From: Allomyces arbusculus
Taxonomy: Eukaryota > Blastocladiomycota > Blastocladiomycetes > Blastocladiales > Blastocladiaceae
DNA: 32,953 bases
Direction: 5' to 3'
NCBI GenBank assembly: GCA_027604705.1
Contig: JADHYV010000127.1
Location: 1 to 32,953, forward strand
The notes below the pieces were generated by a model that was not told the origin of the DNA, did no database searches, and saw only the letters and a program-made list of their open reading frames with translations. Positions 1 to 11,985 of this stretch are shown here, one piece after another; the stretch's first letter is position 1; each line of letters starts with the position of its first letter. The translations under genes and the position numbers were made by a program.

Positions 1-420
1 TTGGGGCCCCTCCGTCCCCGCGCAAGGCGCACGCGGCCTCGTTTGCGCGCGGCGGGTTCCCCGCGCTGGGCCCGTTGGGGGCCCTCCCTAGCTCCCCCCC
101 CCCCCCCCCCCCCCCCCGATCCTGCCCTCGTTTGCCCCTTTACGCTGCTCTATCCGTTCGCTGTTGTCGTGTCGCTCGCCCGCCCTGTCCGTTCCCGCCG
201 TCACCGCCGCCGCCGCCGTTCGTTTCCGCTTTGCCTTGTCGGCCATGATATGATTATATGCTAGAAAGTTGTTACCCAAACAGCTGAAGCGGGAGAGAAC
301 GAGAGCGAAAACAACCAGGGCCCAAAAAAACAATGCCGAGAGAGAGAGAAAACACACCGTTCATAATCCAAAACCGTGCTATAACAATACCTTCCCGCCC
401 GCATTCTTATCCGGTCACGC
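1..420. other. Left-edge intergenic/3' region with C24 homopolymer
   Basis: No gene is well supported here. The stretch lies beyond the 3' end of the minus-strand eIF2B gene. It contains an uninterrupted run of 24 C (94-117) and a short CCG-type repeat near 203-217. A plus-strand frame is open from position 3 to a TGA at 246-248, with GC-rich third positions in its first 90 nt. It could be the tail of a gene entering from the left, but it matches no family I know and is Pro-rich because of the C tract. Confidence 0.4.
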
Positions 421-2116
421 CTACTGCTCACCCTCTGAGCTCACATCCTCGTCGCTCCCTTCACTCTCCGCGACCGCAGGCTTGCGCACCACCGGGACCG
501 CCGGCGCGACCTTTCTCGCGCCCGTCGCCGCCGCCGCCGCCGCCGTCTTCGGGAAAAACCGGTCCCACGCACCCGGGCTCAACTCGAGCGAGACGTCGTC
601 CGGGTGGTACGACTCGGTGAGCAAACGGTACATGTAGGACGGCGCGTAAACACCCTCGTTGGTGATAAACAACGCCACGAGTTCCGGCGCAACGTAATCA
701 AAGTAGGGGTTCAGCACTTCAGCACCCGCGGCAAGCGTATCCCCGGCCTCGTCAGCGACCGTCGCGGGCGCACCGAGCAAGTTGAATACGTCGAGGTCGA
801 ACGGGTGCAGCGGGGTCAGCTTGTAGAGACCCGCCGTCACGACGACGGGGATCGCGTAGTGTTTCGCGGCCACGGCGAGGGTCGTTGCGCCAGAGAGAGC
901 GACGAGGCCGCCGTTGGCAAGGATCGAGTGCGTGCCGAGCACGACCTTGTTGACGCGCGACATGACGGCAAAGACGGCCGAGTCAGGGATCACGGTGGTC
1001 TCAATCCCGGCAGCGGCCAACTTGCGCGCGAGCTGGTGGCCCGAGTAGACGGGCGCGGATTCGACGACGATCACGTGAAATTGCCGCTTCTTGGCCGCAT
1101 GCTTGAAGAAGTTGAGCGTCGTGGTTGCGTCGCCGCACGTGAGGATGATTTCGCTACCAGGAAGTCAAGCGTCAGTTCCGAATGTGCACGATACAGGCCG
1201 TCGTCGACAAGAAGAAACAAAATACGCACTTGGAATGAATGTGCGCGACCGACTGGGCGGCAATCGAATCATGGAGATTGCGCATCTCATCGAGCATCTC
1301 ATTGATCGCCTCGACAAACATGCTCTTGGTTGTCGTCGACTTGATGCGGCCATAGTCGATTCGGACCGCGTCGGTCTCGGCAAACAGACTGAACACCGAC
1401 GTGTGCGGCGCGAGCTGGTGATGGTGCAAATGCGACCCGTGCGGCGACGTTGGCGGCGCCGAACTCGCCGCACTGGGCGACCCCGCGACTGACAGGTTGC
1501 CGAGCCCAGCGGCCAACGCGTTCACGTCAGCGCCCGTACCCGTCATGGCGGCACCGGTGGCAATCGGTGCCAGCGTGAGCGACGCAAGCGCCGGCGACTT
1601 CTTGGCCGACGCCGGGCGACTGCCCGCGGCCGACGCGGGCTTGCTCAGACCCTTGCCCGTGGCCGTTGCCACAGTCGAGGCAACGCTCTTACTGCGGGCA
1701 AGCTGCTGCTCGCGTTGTTCGCGCTGCTCCTCCATAACAATGGCATGACACTCTTCGCGAATGACGCTGAGCAGGCGGCGCACGATATTGCCCGTGCACA
1801 GTTCCATGGGCTGCGCCTCCTGGCACCGTTTGCCGACGAGCTTGATCAGGTCCATGAGGTTGTCAACGTTACCCCACTTGCCCGACGAGACGACCATGCG
1901 CAGGATGTCGAGCATTTTCTCGGAGACGGCGTGCGATCCGTAGATTTGGCTAGAATGGGCAGCAGCAGGGCAAGCGTCGGTCGGATCAGAGTCATAAGCA
2001 AGCGCGACGAGCCAGCAGGGCAGATGAGCGTACCGGCGACGCAGCTGGGCAATAAACGTTTCGATTGCGACTTGCACGCGCGCACTGACGTGCGGGATCT
2101 TGACGGTGCCGGCCAT
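421..2116 (-). CDS. GCD7: Translation initiation factor eIF2B subunit beta
   Basis: Regulatory subunit of the eIF2B guanine nucleotide exchange factor, which recycles eIF2-GDP for Met-tRNAi delivery in the cytosol. Three exons in transcript order: 2116-2034, 1949-1230, 1153-421, giving 511 aa. Introns of 84 and 76 nt start GTACGC and GTGCGT. The splices join RRR to QIYGSHAVSEK and HIHS to NEIILTCGD, as the family requires. The C-terminal Rossmann-like half is typical, with AGIETTVIPDSAVFAVMSRV, VVLGTHSILANGG, and FDYVAPELVALFI followed by APSYMYRLL. Family members are about 350 aa. The extra length is a Ser/Ala/Pro-rich insert between the helical N-terminal domain and the catalytic-fold half, plus an acidic, Ala-rich C-terminal tail. 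The start at 2116 is the first ATG ahead of the conserved helix. The next gene on this strand, RhoGDI, ends 636 bp upstream. Confidence 0.93.
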
Positions 2117-2751
2117 GGTTGCGAGTTGGTGATCGGGTCGGGTGCACTGGAGTGGGCGCTGGAAAGAAGGTGCAGGGCGATCACGGCCGTTAAGCAGCTT
2201 GCTGGTCGGTGCGGAACCACGGGCGCGCTCGCAACAATAAATTGCGGGCAGTTGTATGTCGGGGAGACTAGAGCTGTTGGTGCTGTTGCCTGCCGAGCGC
2301 GGGTGGTTGCTCGTAGGCGTGGTGTGCGTGTCCGTTTGTTCACGAACCAGCGCAGCCAAGTCCGAAGCAACGCTGGTCACTCGCTTGACTCACCTACCGC
2401 TCGCCCTGGCTGTGCGCGACCAACACTACCAGAGCAATCAACATGGTGACATTGGGCAGCCGAGGAAACAACCGCCGCCCGCGCCGTGCCAGCATGCATG
2501 TCCAGGAGCCATGATCCCGCACGCGCGCGAGAAGCAGGCGAAACACGCGCGCGTCTGGGTGCGAGCGGCGGGCGGGGAGCAAACAACAGGAGGAAAACCA
2601 AACGAAAGGCGAAAAAGAACGAAACAAAGCGGGGTTGGAGAGCTCACAAAAAGCGGGGACGTATCCGGACGCCGCGAGCGAGTGCGCGCCGGGAATACTT
2701 CCAGAGAGAAAACACGAAAACCGAACTGCAGGTGGAGGGAGCGCGAGTTCC
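2117..2751. other. Intergenic: eIF2B beta promoter and RhoGDI 3' flank
   Basis: This 635-nt gap lies between two minus-strand genes. It should hold the RhoGDI 3' end and the eIF2B beta promoter and leader. Open frames cross it but none shows family similarity. I see no clear TATA box or RNA gene. Confidence 0.5.
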
Positions 2752-4191
2752 TTACTCGTCGTCACCGCCCGTCGACTTCCAGTCCTTGGAAATCTTGAAC
2801 GACCAGTCCCACTCGAGGTGCGTCTGGCCGTCGTCGTCGACAAACTTGGACCGGACGTCGTAGAGACCGCGTGCGAGCATGCCCGAGGGCGCCTCCTCCA
2901 TGGCAAACTGGAGGAACAGAGGCCATTGTGTCAGTAAAACGATGCTTCGTCGCGCGGTGATCGCAAATTAGCCGAAAAATGCACCTTCTTCTCGTAGGGT
3001 TCCGGAGCGGGGCCGTACGAGCCAAGCATTTCCTCAACGCGGTCCACTATGATGAAATGTGTCAATCACGGAAGGGGAGTCACGCGAATATGAGAGAACA
3101 CGCAATCCGTACCGCGAATGCCCTTGCGCTTGACGACGTGCAAGTACTTGAGGCCAGAAACAACGTCGTGCTGAATGCTAATGGTGCCGAATCAAAGACG
3201 GCGCGTCAAATCATCGTCAATTGGTCCAATAGTGCGCGTGGCAAAACACGCACCAGAACTTGATTTTGAGTCGGTACTCGGTGCCCTCCTTGATGCTCAG
3301 CACACTGTTTTTGACGCGCTCCACGCTCTCGGCCGATGAGAGGTCCATGACAACGTCATCGCGATCGGCCACCTCCATGGCGAGGGCCAGGACGACAACC
3401 TTGCGCGGGTCATCGGCGGGGGCAACTGGAGAGAGGGTGAATAGTGGTCAATTTCAGAATCGGGAAAAGAAAAAGCTGGCGTAGAGGGAAACGGGCAACG
3501 AACCAGCAGCGGCGGCCGCTGAGGATGATAAAATGAGCACAGTCCCGCACCACAACGACAAACACGAGCGCGACGAGAGCGAGAACGGCCAAACCAAGCG
3601 TGCACGGCAGGGGTGGATGCAGGAGGTTCAGGAGGACGCGTGGGATCAGATCACCACGGCGCGAGTCGAGCGAGGGCAAGATAAAGAAGAGCATGACAGT
3701 GAGCATACGTGGTCGCGTTTCAGGCAAGAAATCGAAAGACCATACCGCCAATACCAAGCGACTCCTTCCACTTGCGGAGCGACTCGTCCTCCTGGTCGAG
3801 CTGCGCGAGCTCCTCGACTGTCTTCTTGGCGGGCGCCTGCGGGTGGGATCAAAGCGGATGGGTTGGGTCAGGCCGCCGATTCGGTCTCATGGGCGTGTCG
3901 ACTCCGGCTCGCGGCGGATCGGCGGCGGAGCAGTCATGGTCGCGTCGTCTTGTTGGTTATTTGGGGCCACGACGCGTAACCGCAAGCGGTAACATTGGGC
4001 AAGCGCTGCCGATGCGTGCGTCGCGTCGCCACGCCCCGCGGATGCCGACATGATGCTGCCCGCGCGCGTATCGTGGCGGTGCGCGATTTGCATTCGCGCT
4101 GGCGAAGCGGCTCGGGCGGTTTGGGCGGCGGTACCTTGTAGCCGGCGGTGGTGGTGGGCGCGAGCTCGTCGTGGGAAGCAGCGTCGGCCAT
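2752..4191 (-). CDS. RDI1: Rho GDP-dissociation inhibitor (RhoGDI)
   Basis: Cytosolic protein that extracts prenylated Rho/Rac/Cdc42 GTPases from membranes and holds them in the GDP state. Six exons in transcript order: 4191-4135, 3836-3746, 3425-3254, 3177-3113, 3046-2985, 2907-2752, giving 200 aa, the usual family length. Introns are 298, 320, 76, 66 and 77 nt. All junctions are in frame. The N-terminal regulatory arm reads AGYK then APAKKTVEEL and DEDESLRKWKES-like sequence. The immunoglobulin-like domain has VLSIKEGTEYRLKIKF, HDVVSGLKYLHVVKRKGI, VEEMLGSYGPAPEPYEKK, EEAPSGMLARGLYDVRSKF and HLEWDWSFKISKDW. These are the standard RhoGDI signatures. It is transcribed divergently from the Serinc gene across 639 bp. 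Confidence 0.95.
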
Positions 4192-4830
4192 GATGCTTGC
4201 AGCGGGTGCGGGTGCTGGTGGTGGTGCGGGGGCTGGTTGGGGGGGTTGGACAAGCACTCGCGCGCAAGAGCTGACTTGACGGTGCGTGTTGGTGTCGGCG
4301 GTGGCCGATGGTGGTGGTCAGGCCGGGGTGGTGGTGGGGCCGTGGAAGTGGTGGCGGAGGTTGTCGGTCGAGCCCGCGACGGTGGCGTCTGCTGCGTCGC
4401 GTTTTTTCGAAGGCGGTTTTTTCGCTGCGCAAAATCGCCAAACACTGCGCGGGCCGCGGCGCGTGTTCGATGTGGCAGCGTGCTGCTGATGGGCGTGGCA
4501 GGACAAGGACGCAGGCTCTAGAAGCAGCGTACGCTTCTTGTGCTGACACGTGCTGCGCATGCCCAGGCACTTTCTGCTGGCAGGAGAGCGTCCACGTCAA
4601 TCGAAAGCACATACGACGCGCACAACTTTCCGTCAGCGATTCGTTCATTCCCTGCATCGGCCGAGTCCAGCATCTTTGTCGTCGACAACGTCGACTAACC
4701 GACGCTGCCCGCTTCTTCAGCATCCAGTGCCGCCGCACTGCCCGCAATTGACAGGCCTCTTTAACGTGCTCCTGGCGTTTGCATCGCCCTCGACAACCCA
4801 AATTTTGCCAAGAACGACCTTCACGTAACG
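4192..4830. promoter_or_regulatory. Divergent promoter region, RhoGDI / Serinc
   Basis: A 639-nt interval between the start codons of two divergently transcribed genes, so both promoters must lie here. It is G/T-rich on the RhoGDI side (4195-4375, with runs of GGTGGT) and more balanced near Serinc. No unambiguous TATA box is visible. The assignment rests on gene orientation only. Confidence 0.5.
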
Positions 4831-6703
4831 ATGGGTGTGCTGCTGTCGACTGGCATGTCCGCCGGCCTCTCCATCGCATCGTTCATGGCGACGCAGGCCG
4901 CCTGCTGCTGCACGTCTGGTAGGCCTTTGCTCCAGTTCTCGCTGCAATCGACCCACGTTGCTCTGACGCGACACCAACAATAATTTGTCCAGCTGCGTGC
5001 CGCTGCGTCAGCGCCCTGTCGTGCAATTCCTCGACGGCGACGCGCGCTGCCTATGCCGCGCTCTTCCTCGTCAACTCCATTGCCGCATGGACCATGGAGT
5101 CGGATGCGGTCGGTAAGCTGCTCGCACGCGCGTCGCAAGGCTACCTCAAGCTCGACTGTCCAGATTGTTACGGCGTGCTCGCCGTACAACGAGTGTGTTT
5201 TGCCCTCGCACTATTCCACGTCGCTATGGCTGCGCTGCTCGCCGGTGTGCGCACCTCGCGCGACCGACGCGCCGGGTTCCAAAATGGGTTCTGGGGGCCC
5301 AAGTTGACATTGTGGCTCCTGCTCGTGGTTGCCGGTACCGCACCGACGGTGCACTCTGCACTTGGCACATGTAGATCCACCCACCCACTGACGCGCCAGG
5401 ACATCGCATCTCTAGCCTTCTTCATTCCAAACGAGTTTTTCATGGCCTACTCCAAGTCGGTAGCCCTGCTCGGCGCCGGCGTCTTTGTACTGCTTCAGTT
5501 GCTGCTGCTCATTGTGCGTTTTTCCGCCCGTGCCCTTTTTGCGAATCGATTCACCAACGACCCCGACCAACGTCTAGGACTTTGCGCACACGTTTGCCGA
5601 GGGCCTGATTGCCCAGTACGAAGAGGCCGACGGCAAGGGGCCCATGATCGTGCTCGTCGGCGGCACCGTGACGCTGCTCTTAGTCGCTGTCGTCCTGACG
5701 GGCGCACTCTACGGCTACTTTGCTGCCTCGTCGTGCCACCTCAACCAGTTCTTTATCTCGTTCAACCTCGTGCTGTGCCTGATCATTTGCCTGCTCTCGA
5801 TTGCGCCAGCCGTGCAAGAACACAACCCGCGGTCCGGGCTCGCGCAAGTTTCGATGGTCGCGGCGTATGCGACCTACCTCGTCACGTCGGCCGTGGCCAA
5901 CGAGCCCGCCGAATTGAACCCGGACGGGTCGCCCGATACGACGTGCAACCCGTTGGCCGCGGCCAATACGTCGCAGACGGTCACGGTTGTACTCGGTGCG
6001 CTCTTCACGTTCATTGCCGTGATCTACTCGACGTCGACGGCCGCAGTCAAGGGCCGCAGATTCCTCGGGGATGACGACGAGTACGACGACGATTCTAACA
6101 TGCCGTTGCTCGCCGCGCGCGATATCGACGAGGAGGGTGGTGTTGCGGCGGCCGTGTCGTCGGAAATGGCCGCACTGCAGGCGGCTGTGGAAAGCGGTGC
6201 CCTGCCCGAGTCGGCGCTGGCCAACGCCAAGCTCGCACGATCGGCCAGTGGGACCGCCGTGACGGCGCAACCCGGTGCAGGTCAAGCGCCACCACAGCCG
6301 ACGGTCGTGGTCGTGCATGCCGGACCCACAGACCAGTACCCGACCGAAGATGAGGCTAAGGGCGTCGCCTACAGCTACTCGTTCTTCCACGTCGTGTTTG
6401 CGCTCGCGGCCATGTACGTGGCCATGCTGATCACGAACTGGAACACAGTCTCGGTCGTACCAGGCGCGCATGACGATGATTCGGGTTTACTCGCGCAGGT
6501 GGGCAAATCGTGGGCGGCCGTGTGGGTCAAGATTGTCTCGAGCTGGCTCGCAATTCTCTTGTACGCGTGGACGCTGCTGGTACGCACAATTGTCGTTTTT
6601 TTTTGGCGCACCTGGCCGTTGTCGATGCTGCAGTTTCTAATCCATTGCGCCTCTCATTGTTCTTTAGGCGCCGATCGTGCTCCCGGACCGGGAATGGCAC
6701 TGA
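4831..6703 (+). CDS. TMS1: Serine incorporator family membrane protein (Serinc/TMS1)
   Basis: Multi-pass membrane protein of the Serinc/TDE1 family. The family is linked to serine-derived lipid supply and membrane lipid distribution, and yeast Tms1 is vacuolar. Five exons: 4831-4918, 4993-5334, 5416-5513, 5578-6579, 6668-6703, giving 521 aa. Introns are 74, 81, 64 and 88 nt. Diagnostic segments are the N-terminal Cys cluster, SSTATRAAYAALFLVN, RVCFALALFHVAMAALL, GFWGPKLTLWLLLV spliced to AAFFIPNEFF, LLLLI spliced to DFAHTFAEG, CHLNQFFISFNLVLCLIICL and VAYSYSFFHVVFALAAMYVA. The end, WTLL spliced to APIVLPDREWH, mirrors the animal Serinc tail. An acidic and Ala-rich cytosolic loop before the VAYSYSFFH segment is longer than in animals. 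Start codon choice follows the conserved N-terminus. Confidence 0.94.
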
Positions 6704-7249
6704 AGCGAGGAGAAGCTTGCAGGTCATGTCGTGCCCCGCGCGCGAGTGTCACGGTTTTGTTGAATGCACGGCCCAATTTTATTTACACAAGAGCAAAATC
6801 TCCTTCGAGCCCGTGAGCGGGCAAGGAGCGCTCATCGCTGTGCTGCTGGTCGCTGCTGGTCGCTGCTGATCGCTGCAAGCTGAACGTGCGAGTTGTGACG
6901 TGAAGCACCTGTGAGGTTTAATTCATAACGTTGCCTCTGCGGGTGCCACCGCTGCTCCGTGCTAATTCCTTGCGAGCCTCTCTCTGCATGCCATTCCTCG
7001 CCGTGACTCGCAGCAACCATCAGCTTGGCCGCGATCAACTGCCGCACCCGCTGCAAGCTTGCCATAAACCATTGTAAACTCCTCAAGGCCCGAGCTGCAA
7101 CGGCACCCCCACAACTGGACCAACCAGACCGAGGACCCGTGGCGTGGTCAGACAAGCACACTCACTTCGTGTTTCAACCCGATCCGACACGCGCATGCCC
7201 GGACACGCCGTGGAAACGGTGGCACGGCAGTGATCCACGTACCACGAAG
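6704..7249. other. Intergenic: Serinc 3' flank and DENND6 promoter
   Basis: A 546-nt gap between two plus-strand genes. It contains three near-perfect copies of the 10-mer GCTGCTGGTC around 6840-6870. No gene, RNA gene or convincing core promoter motif is seen. Confidence 0.45.
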
Positions 7250-10056
7250 ATGAATATGAATCCGGCCATGAATCCTCACGGCCAGAACCACGCCCCACCC
7301 AGCAAGCATGGCATCACGGGCACCAGGCTGGCTGACGCGTCCGCGGCTGCATCCGCGAGCGCAAGCACCAGCACGAGCACGAGCAACACCAACGGCCCGC
7401 CAGACCTGGGCCCGCTCCCGGCCGCGATCCCCCCTCCACGCTCTCCCGCAATTAACAGTAACCCGACGCTACGTCGGTCGCGCAGCAGCACGCTCGAGCT
7501 CGCGAGTTCCCCGACCATGGCACCGTCACCCAATCCCGCACCCATGCTCGCAGCCGCCTCCCCGACACTTGCGGGTGCGTCCCCCGCATCGCCGCGACTC
7601 GTACGCGCTTCAGCGTCCATGTACGGCCTCGCTGCACACGTGCGTGCCGACTCGCCGTTACCTGCACGGCCTGGGTCGGTACATCCGGGTGCGGCACCGC
7701 CACGGCCGAGAGTGAGGACTACGCGCTTGGCGGCTCCCGTGGATGCGCTGGGCCAAGAGGACGTGGCGCACCGTGATTTGGGGGATCCGAATGACGGGGT
7801 GGTGGCCGTGGATGGGGATAAGCTCGCGGCGTGGATCAAGTGCTTGTGCGTGGTCGGGTTCGATTTGGAAACGGGCCAAGGTACGGTGGAGAGAGCTTGT
7901 TGCGGTGCTAGTGTGTCGTGCAGTTTGCTGACGGCGGTGCGCTCATAGTTTTGGAGGCCGTGTACCCGCCAACGACGGTACTGTCCGAGGCCGAGCAGCG
8001 CACCATGTACGTTGCGGTGTGCTAGATCGTTGTGCTCGCGCTCCTCCAGTTGTCCTGACGCTTGCCCATGCTGCGCCAGCAAGTTCACGTCGTTCCCCGA
8101 CTCCAACTCGTTCCTGAATGGCGACTTGCAATTCTCGTTTCGCATCCGGTGCCAGCAGGGCGTGTGCCCGTCACCAACAGTCGCACACACGTCGGCCGCT
8201 ATTTCCGCACGCGGCATGGCCAATACCGTGCCTCGCATCGACGATACGTACCTGCACGCGCACGTCTTTTTTCGGCAACACCCAGACGCGTCGATCCGGC
8301 GTGGGTTCTACCAAAAATCGGTCGTGGTCGTCTCGTCGCTGCCCTACACGGGACTATGGCACCGCGTCGCTGCGATGCTCGGGCCCGTCGTGTGCGAAGC
8401 GGACGCCGGCGGCGTCGCTGTGCTCGAGACAGCCGCGCATCATATTTCGCAATGGTACAAGCATGTGTTACGCTGCGACCGCTTGCCTCTCCACCCTCAC
8501 GCTGTGTCTTTCCCGCAGGCCAGCTCCAGTCCCGGGCATGCACGAGCTGCCGTTCCTTGGTCGCGTTTTGCAATGCCACGTCCCGCAGTCGCCTACGGCG
8601 CCGCAACTGCTCCCGCTCACGACGCGGCAAATGGCGCCGCACCAGGTCCTCGCGGGCACGTTATGCCATGGGCTCTACCCAACGTTCAAGGACCTCGTGA
8701 ATCACCTGTGGACGTTGTGGGAGCTCACGCTCATGAACGAGCCAATTGTCGTTGTGAGCAGCTGCCCCTCGTTGACGAGCGCGGCAGTCGAGGGGATCTT
8801 GTCCTTGGTTCGGCCGGTACGTTTATGGTTTGCAGTGCCCAAGTTCGGGTTGTTGAATTTCGCTGACCCGCTTGCTTGCGCTAGTTGGCCGTGTCGCTCG
8901 ACTACCGGCCGTACATGACGATCCAGGACCCGGATTTCCGCATTTTCACCAAGACCAAGGTACTCTCTTCCTCCCCTACCCTCTCTACTCTTGTCTCCAC
9001 CCAAACTCACCCCTTCACTCAATCCTCCAGCCGCCGCTTCGTGCCATCATCGGCGTGACCAATCCACACCTGCAAGCTGCCTTTGCCGCATGGCCACATC
9101 TCGTGCAACTCGGTCCCGGCGCGCACGGTGCTCCGCAATCATCCCGTGCCGCCGCCCCTTCAGCTGCCGCCACGGCGCCGGCAGTCAAGACACGGCACCG
9201 GCGTGCGGTCGCACGCGACAAGGCCGTGCTCGCGCAAGTTGCGGAAATGGCCCTCGCGCACGTGCCGGATCCGGCGATTGACAATGTGTTGCGGCGGTAC
9301 TTTACGGATTTGACGGCGCGGTTCTTGGCGCCGTTGGTCAAGTATGTGGCCACATTGTGGCCGTCGTCGCTGTACGTTTTTGGGTTTTTTTTTTTTGTTG
9401 TGTGCACGTCATGGATTCGCGACGGATGGGCTTATCGCGGATACGCAACGTTTAGATCGCTTGCAACCGCGTATCCGATCGCACCAAAACCCTTCCGGCA
9501 CGATCAATTCCTCTCGTTTCTCGCAGCCAAGTACGCGGCTTCTCCACCAGTTCCGACTCGGCTCAAGCCGTTGCTGGGCGTGCTCGGTGGTGGGACCTCG
9601 ATTCCGCTTTCATCAGCGCGCGACACGGGCGCGACCGGCGGCGACTGGACGCACCTCTATCGCACGTTCCTGAGCACGCCCATGTTTGTCGCGTGGCTCG
9701 ACGCGCACGCGGCACGCGAGAGCGCGCACTGGCACGCGTCGTTCCATGCGCTGCTCTGTGCAACGGATTTGGCTCGGTGGAAGTCGGGGGGTGGAGTCAC
9801 GCGCACCGATGTGGCCGATTTATTGAGGAGGATTGCGGTCGTTTTGGTGCGTTGGCCGTCCCTGTGCTGTTCTCCACTGTGCGTGCGCGCGTGCGGATGG
9901 GCTCTAACTTGGGTGAGCCGTGCGTGGTAGGACCCGAACAATCCGTTCCCGCCAAGTGCCGAGCAGCGCGACCAAATTCTCGCGCAGGCGCAGGTGTTAG
10001 CGAGCATGTCGCCAGCAGGGCTGCGAAAAGGGAGTGCGGGTGGAGCCCGACGATAA
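7250..10056 (+). CDS. DENND6: DENN domain protein, DENND6 family (Rab GEF)
   Basis: DENND6 proteins are guanine nucleotide exchange factors for endosomal Rabs (Rab14 in animals). Eight exons: 7250-7880, 7949-8006, 8080-8454, 8519-8816, 8885-8959, 9031-9371, 9456-9846, 9931-10056, giving 764 aa. The seven introns are 64-84 nt and every donor has C at +4. After a Ser/Pro/Ala-rich N-terminal stretch of roughly 185 residues without family similarity come the DENND6 landmarks: WIKCLCVVGFDLETGQ spliced to VLEAVYPP, TSFPDSNSFLNGDLQFSF, HAHVFFRQ, IRRGFYQKSVVVVSSLPY, WPAPVPGMHELPFLG, the downstream DENN core with LWELTLMNEPIVVVS, and a late GDWTHLYRTFLSTPMF segment. The last exon is short and helical. 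The start is the first in-frame ATG after the promoter gap; an ATG six codons on is possible. Confidence 0.9.
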
Positions 10057-10365
10057 TACATGATCAGACAGTTCCTAGTAGCCAGAAACCGGGTGGATGT
10101 GGTAGGTATGTATTTGCTCAGAACGAGACAACAGAATCTGTACAAACGAGCGCGGGGATAGAGAGAGAGGGGGCAACACGAAAGGAAAACAAGCCCGTTC
10201 TCGGCGACCGCTCTCAGCCTGCAGCGCGCACACACCCTCTTGAAACGTGCAAAGAGGTGCAGCGAGCCAGCAAGCCGATACGATAATCCACACGACCGAT
10301 CGACACACCGGCGTGGCAGCGAACCGTCGCCGGTAGGGAGAACGGTCCACCAACCCCACCACCCC
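10057..10365. other. Convergent 3' flanks, DENND6 / Atg15-like
   Basis: A 309-nt gap between the stop codons of convergent genes. It presumably holds both 3' UTRs and polyadenylation signals. Nothing else is recognised. Confidence 0.5.
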
Positions 10366-11985
10366 TCATGCGTCCGGGTCGGGCTCGACAAACTTCCACG
10401 CGGCACAGTCGCGGCAATTCTTCTGCGGGGTGCACGCCGGCACGTACGGCCACGGATCGAGCACATAATCAATCACGTCGTGAATCCGGTGGTGCCGAAT
10501 ATCGACTCCCCACCCAAGCACGGGCGGGGCGCGGTCCGTTGGTGTCGGTTCCATGGGCATCGACGTGGGCGTCGGCTCGTTGTCGTTGCCCGGCCACGGC
10601 CAGGGGTTCCACGGCCACCACCACTGCGCACTAGGCTGCGACTCTTGCCGCGACGAGTAGCGGTAGTCGTCGTCCTCGGGCTCGTCGTCATCGTCGTCGT
10701 CGACGGGGCCGCTGCGCACCTTGTACATGCACACGGACCCGAGATGGCATTTGGTTTCCATGGCGTACCCGGCAAAGTAGCACGAGGATCGTGGGCCGCG
10801 GCACTGGCCAATAAAGATCGGGTCGGCGTTGTGGCCGAAATGCCAGATGGGCAGCATGGTCTGGTCCTCGGGTAACGTGAGCCCGACGCGCTCCGCGAAA
10901 AGGCGCTCGCCGGGCGCCTCGTAGGTAACGGCGGCCGTGACGAGGGGGTAGGTTGCGGCGAGCAGGCCGGCGAGGGCGCCGCCGAGCGAGTGTCCCGTGA
11001 ACCAGACGCGAGCGCGGGGGTAGAGCGCTTTGACGACTTGATAGACGTCCTGTTAAAAAAAAAGGGGTGAGGGAGCATTCTGGCAGCAGCAGCAGCAGTA
11101 GCAAAGGGATCAGGCATTTCGTGCGCGTACCTTGCCGGCCTCGTAATACGACGAATCGTACGACGTTGCCGCGTCGCGCAAGCACGCGGCATTGCACGTG
11201 CCCGACTTGACGTAGCATCCGCAGACGGGCCACCAGGATCGGTCAACGCGCCCACAGCAGCACGAGAACATGGAGTTGTCGTTGAACTTGTCCTTGGCGG
11301 CCGTGTCGCCCCCAATGCCGAGAAACTCGGCTGAGGTGCCCTTGATCGTAATCACGGCCAGGTCCTCGTTGGGCGTCGTGTAGACGTAACCACGCAGGCC
11401 GTTGTCATCCCAGCCAAACGACATGTTGGTGCGCAATGGGTCGACGGGCAGCCAGTTTCCGCGGCCGGTGGGCAGCTCGTAGGCGTTGGCGGTGATCTTG
11501 GCCAAGCCCATCACGGTGGTCTTGTCGGTGAAGTCGGGCACGGCCAGGACGGGGTTCGTGTTGTTCTTGTCGGCATCGGTGGCCAAGAATTCGACAGATT
11601 CAGGCGGCGCCGGCTGGACAAGCAAGGGTGCGGACGACGGCGGTGCGCGAATGTTGGCGGCCGGCACGGGTCGGAAGGGCACTGACTGGACGGAAAAGAT
11701 GGTCGAGGCCTGGACAAGGTCCCGGGGCGGCGGCTGTCGAAAGACGCCGCCAATGTGCGCTTGCCGTGGATCGTGCGTGAGGATGCCCGTGAGGGGGTCG
11801 GGCTTGGGGACAGCGACGGGCCGGTGGAGGATGTCCTTGAGCACGAGATGCTGCACCTGTTTGCGTGCGGGCGCGGCATGGGCCGTCGCACTCGCGGCCA
11901 AGAGGGCGAGAACGAACGCCAGGAGCAAACTTGCACGAGGCAACAGGCCCAGCCGCGGCGGGACGTGGTTGCCGCGAGCAGCCAT
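10366..11985 (-). CDS. ATG15: Atg15-like vacuolar phospholipase/lipase
   Basis: Class 3 lipase that breaks down autophagic and multivesicular-body membranes inside the fungal vacuole. Two exons: 11985-11131 and 11049-10366, joined over an 81-nt intron (donor GTACGC) at EAGK to DVYQVV, giving 512 aa. A single hydrophobic segment at residues about 15-36 fits the type II membrane anchor of Atg15. The mature part has MSFGWDDNGLRGYVY, VITIKGTSAEFL, DKFNDNSMFSCCCGRVD, the nucleophile elbow GHSLGG (Ser about 306), TYEAPGERLFAERVGL, HNADPIFIGQC and AGYAMETKCHLG. A GWGVDIRHHRIHDVID block and CRDCAAWKF close it, matching Atg15 throughout. An acidic Asp-rich loop and a Pro/Trp-rich segment between the last two blocks are extra. 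It is divergent from the bZIP gene. Confidence 0.93.
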
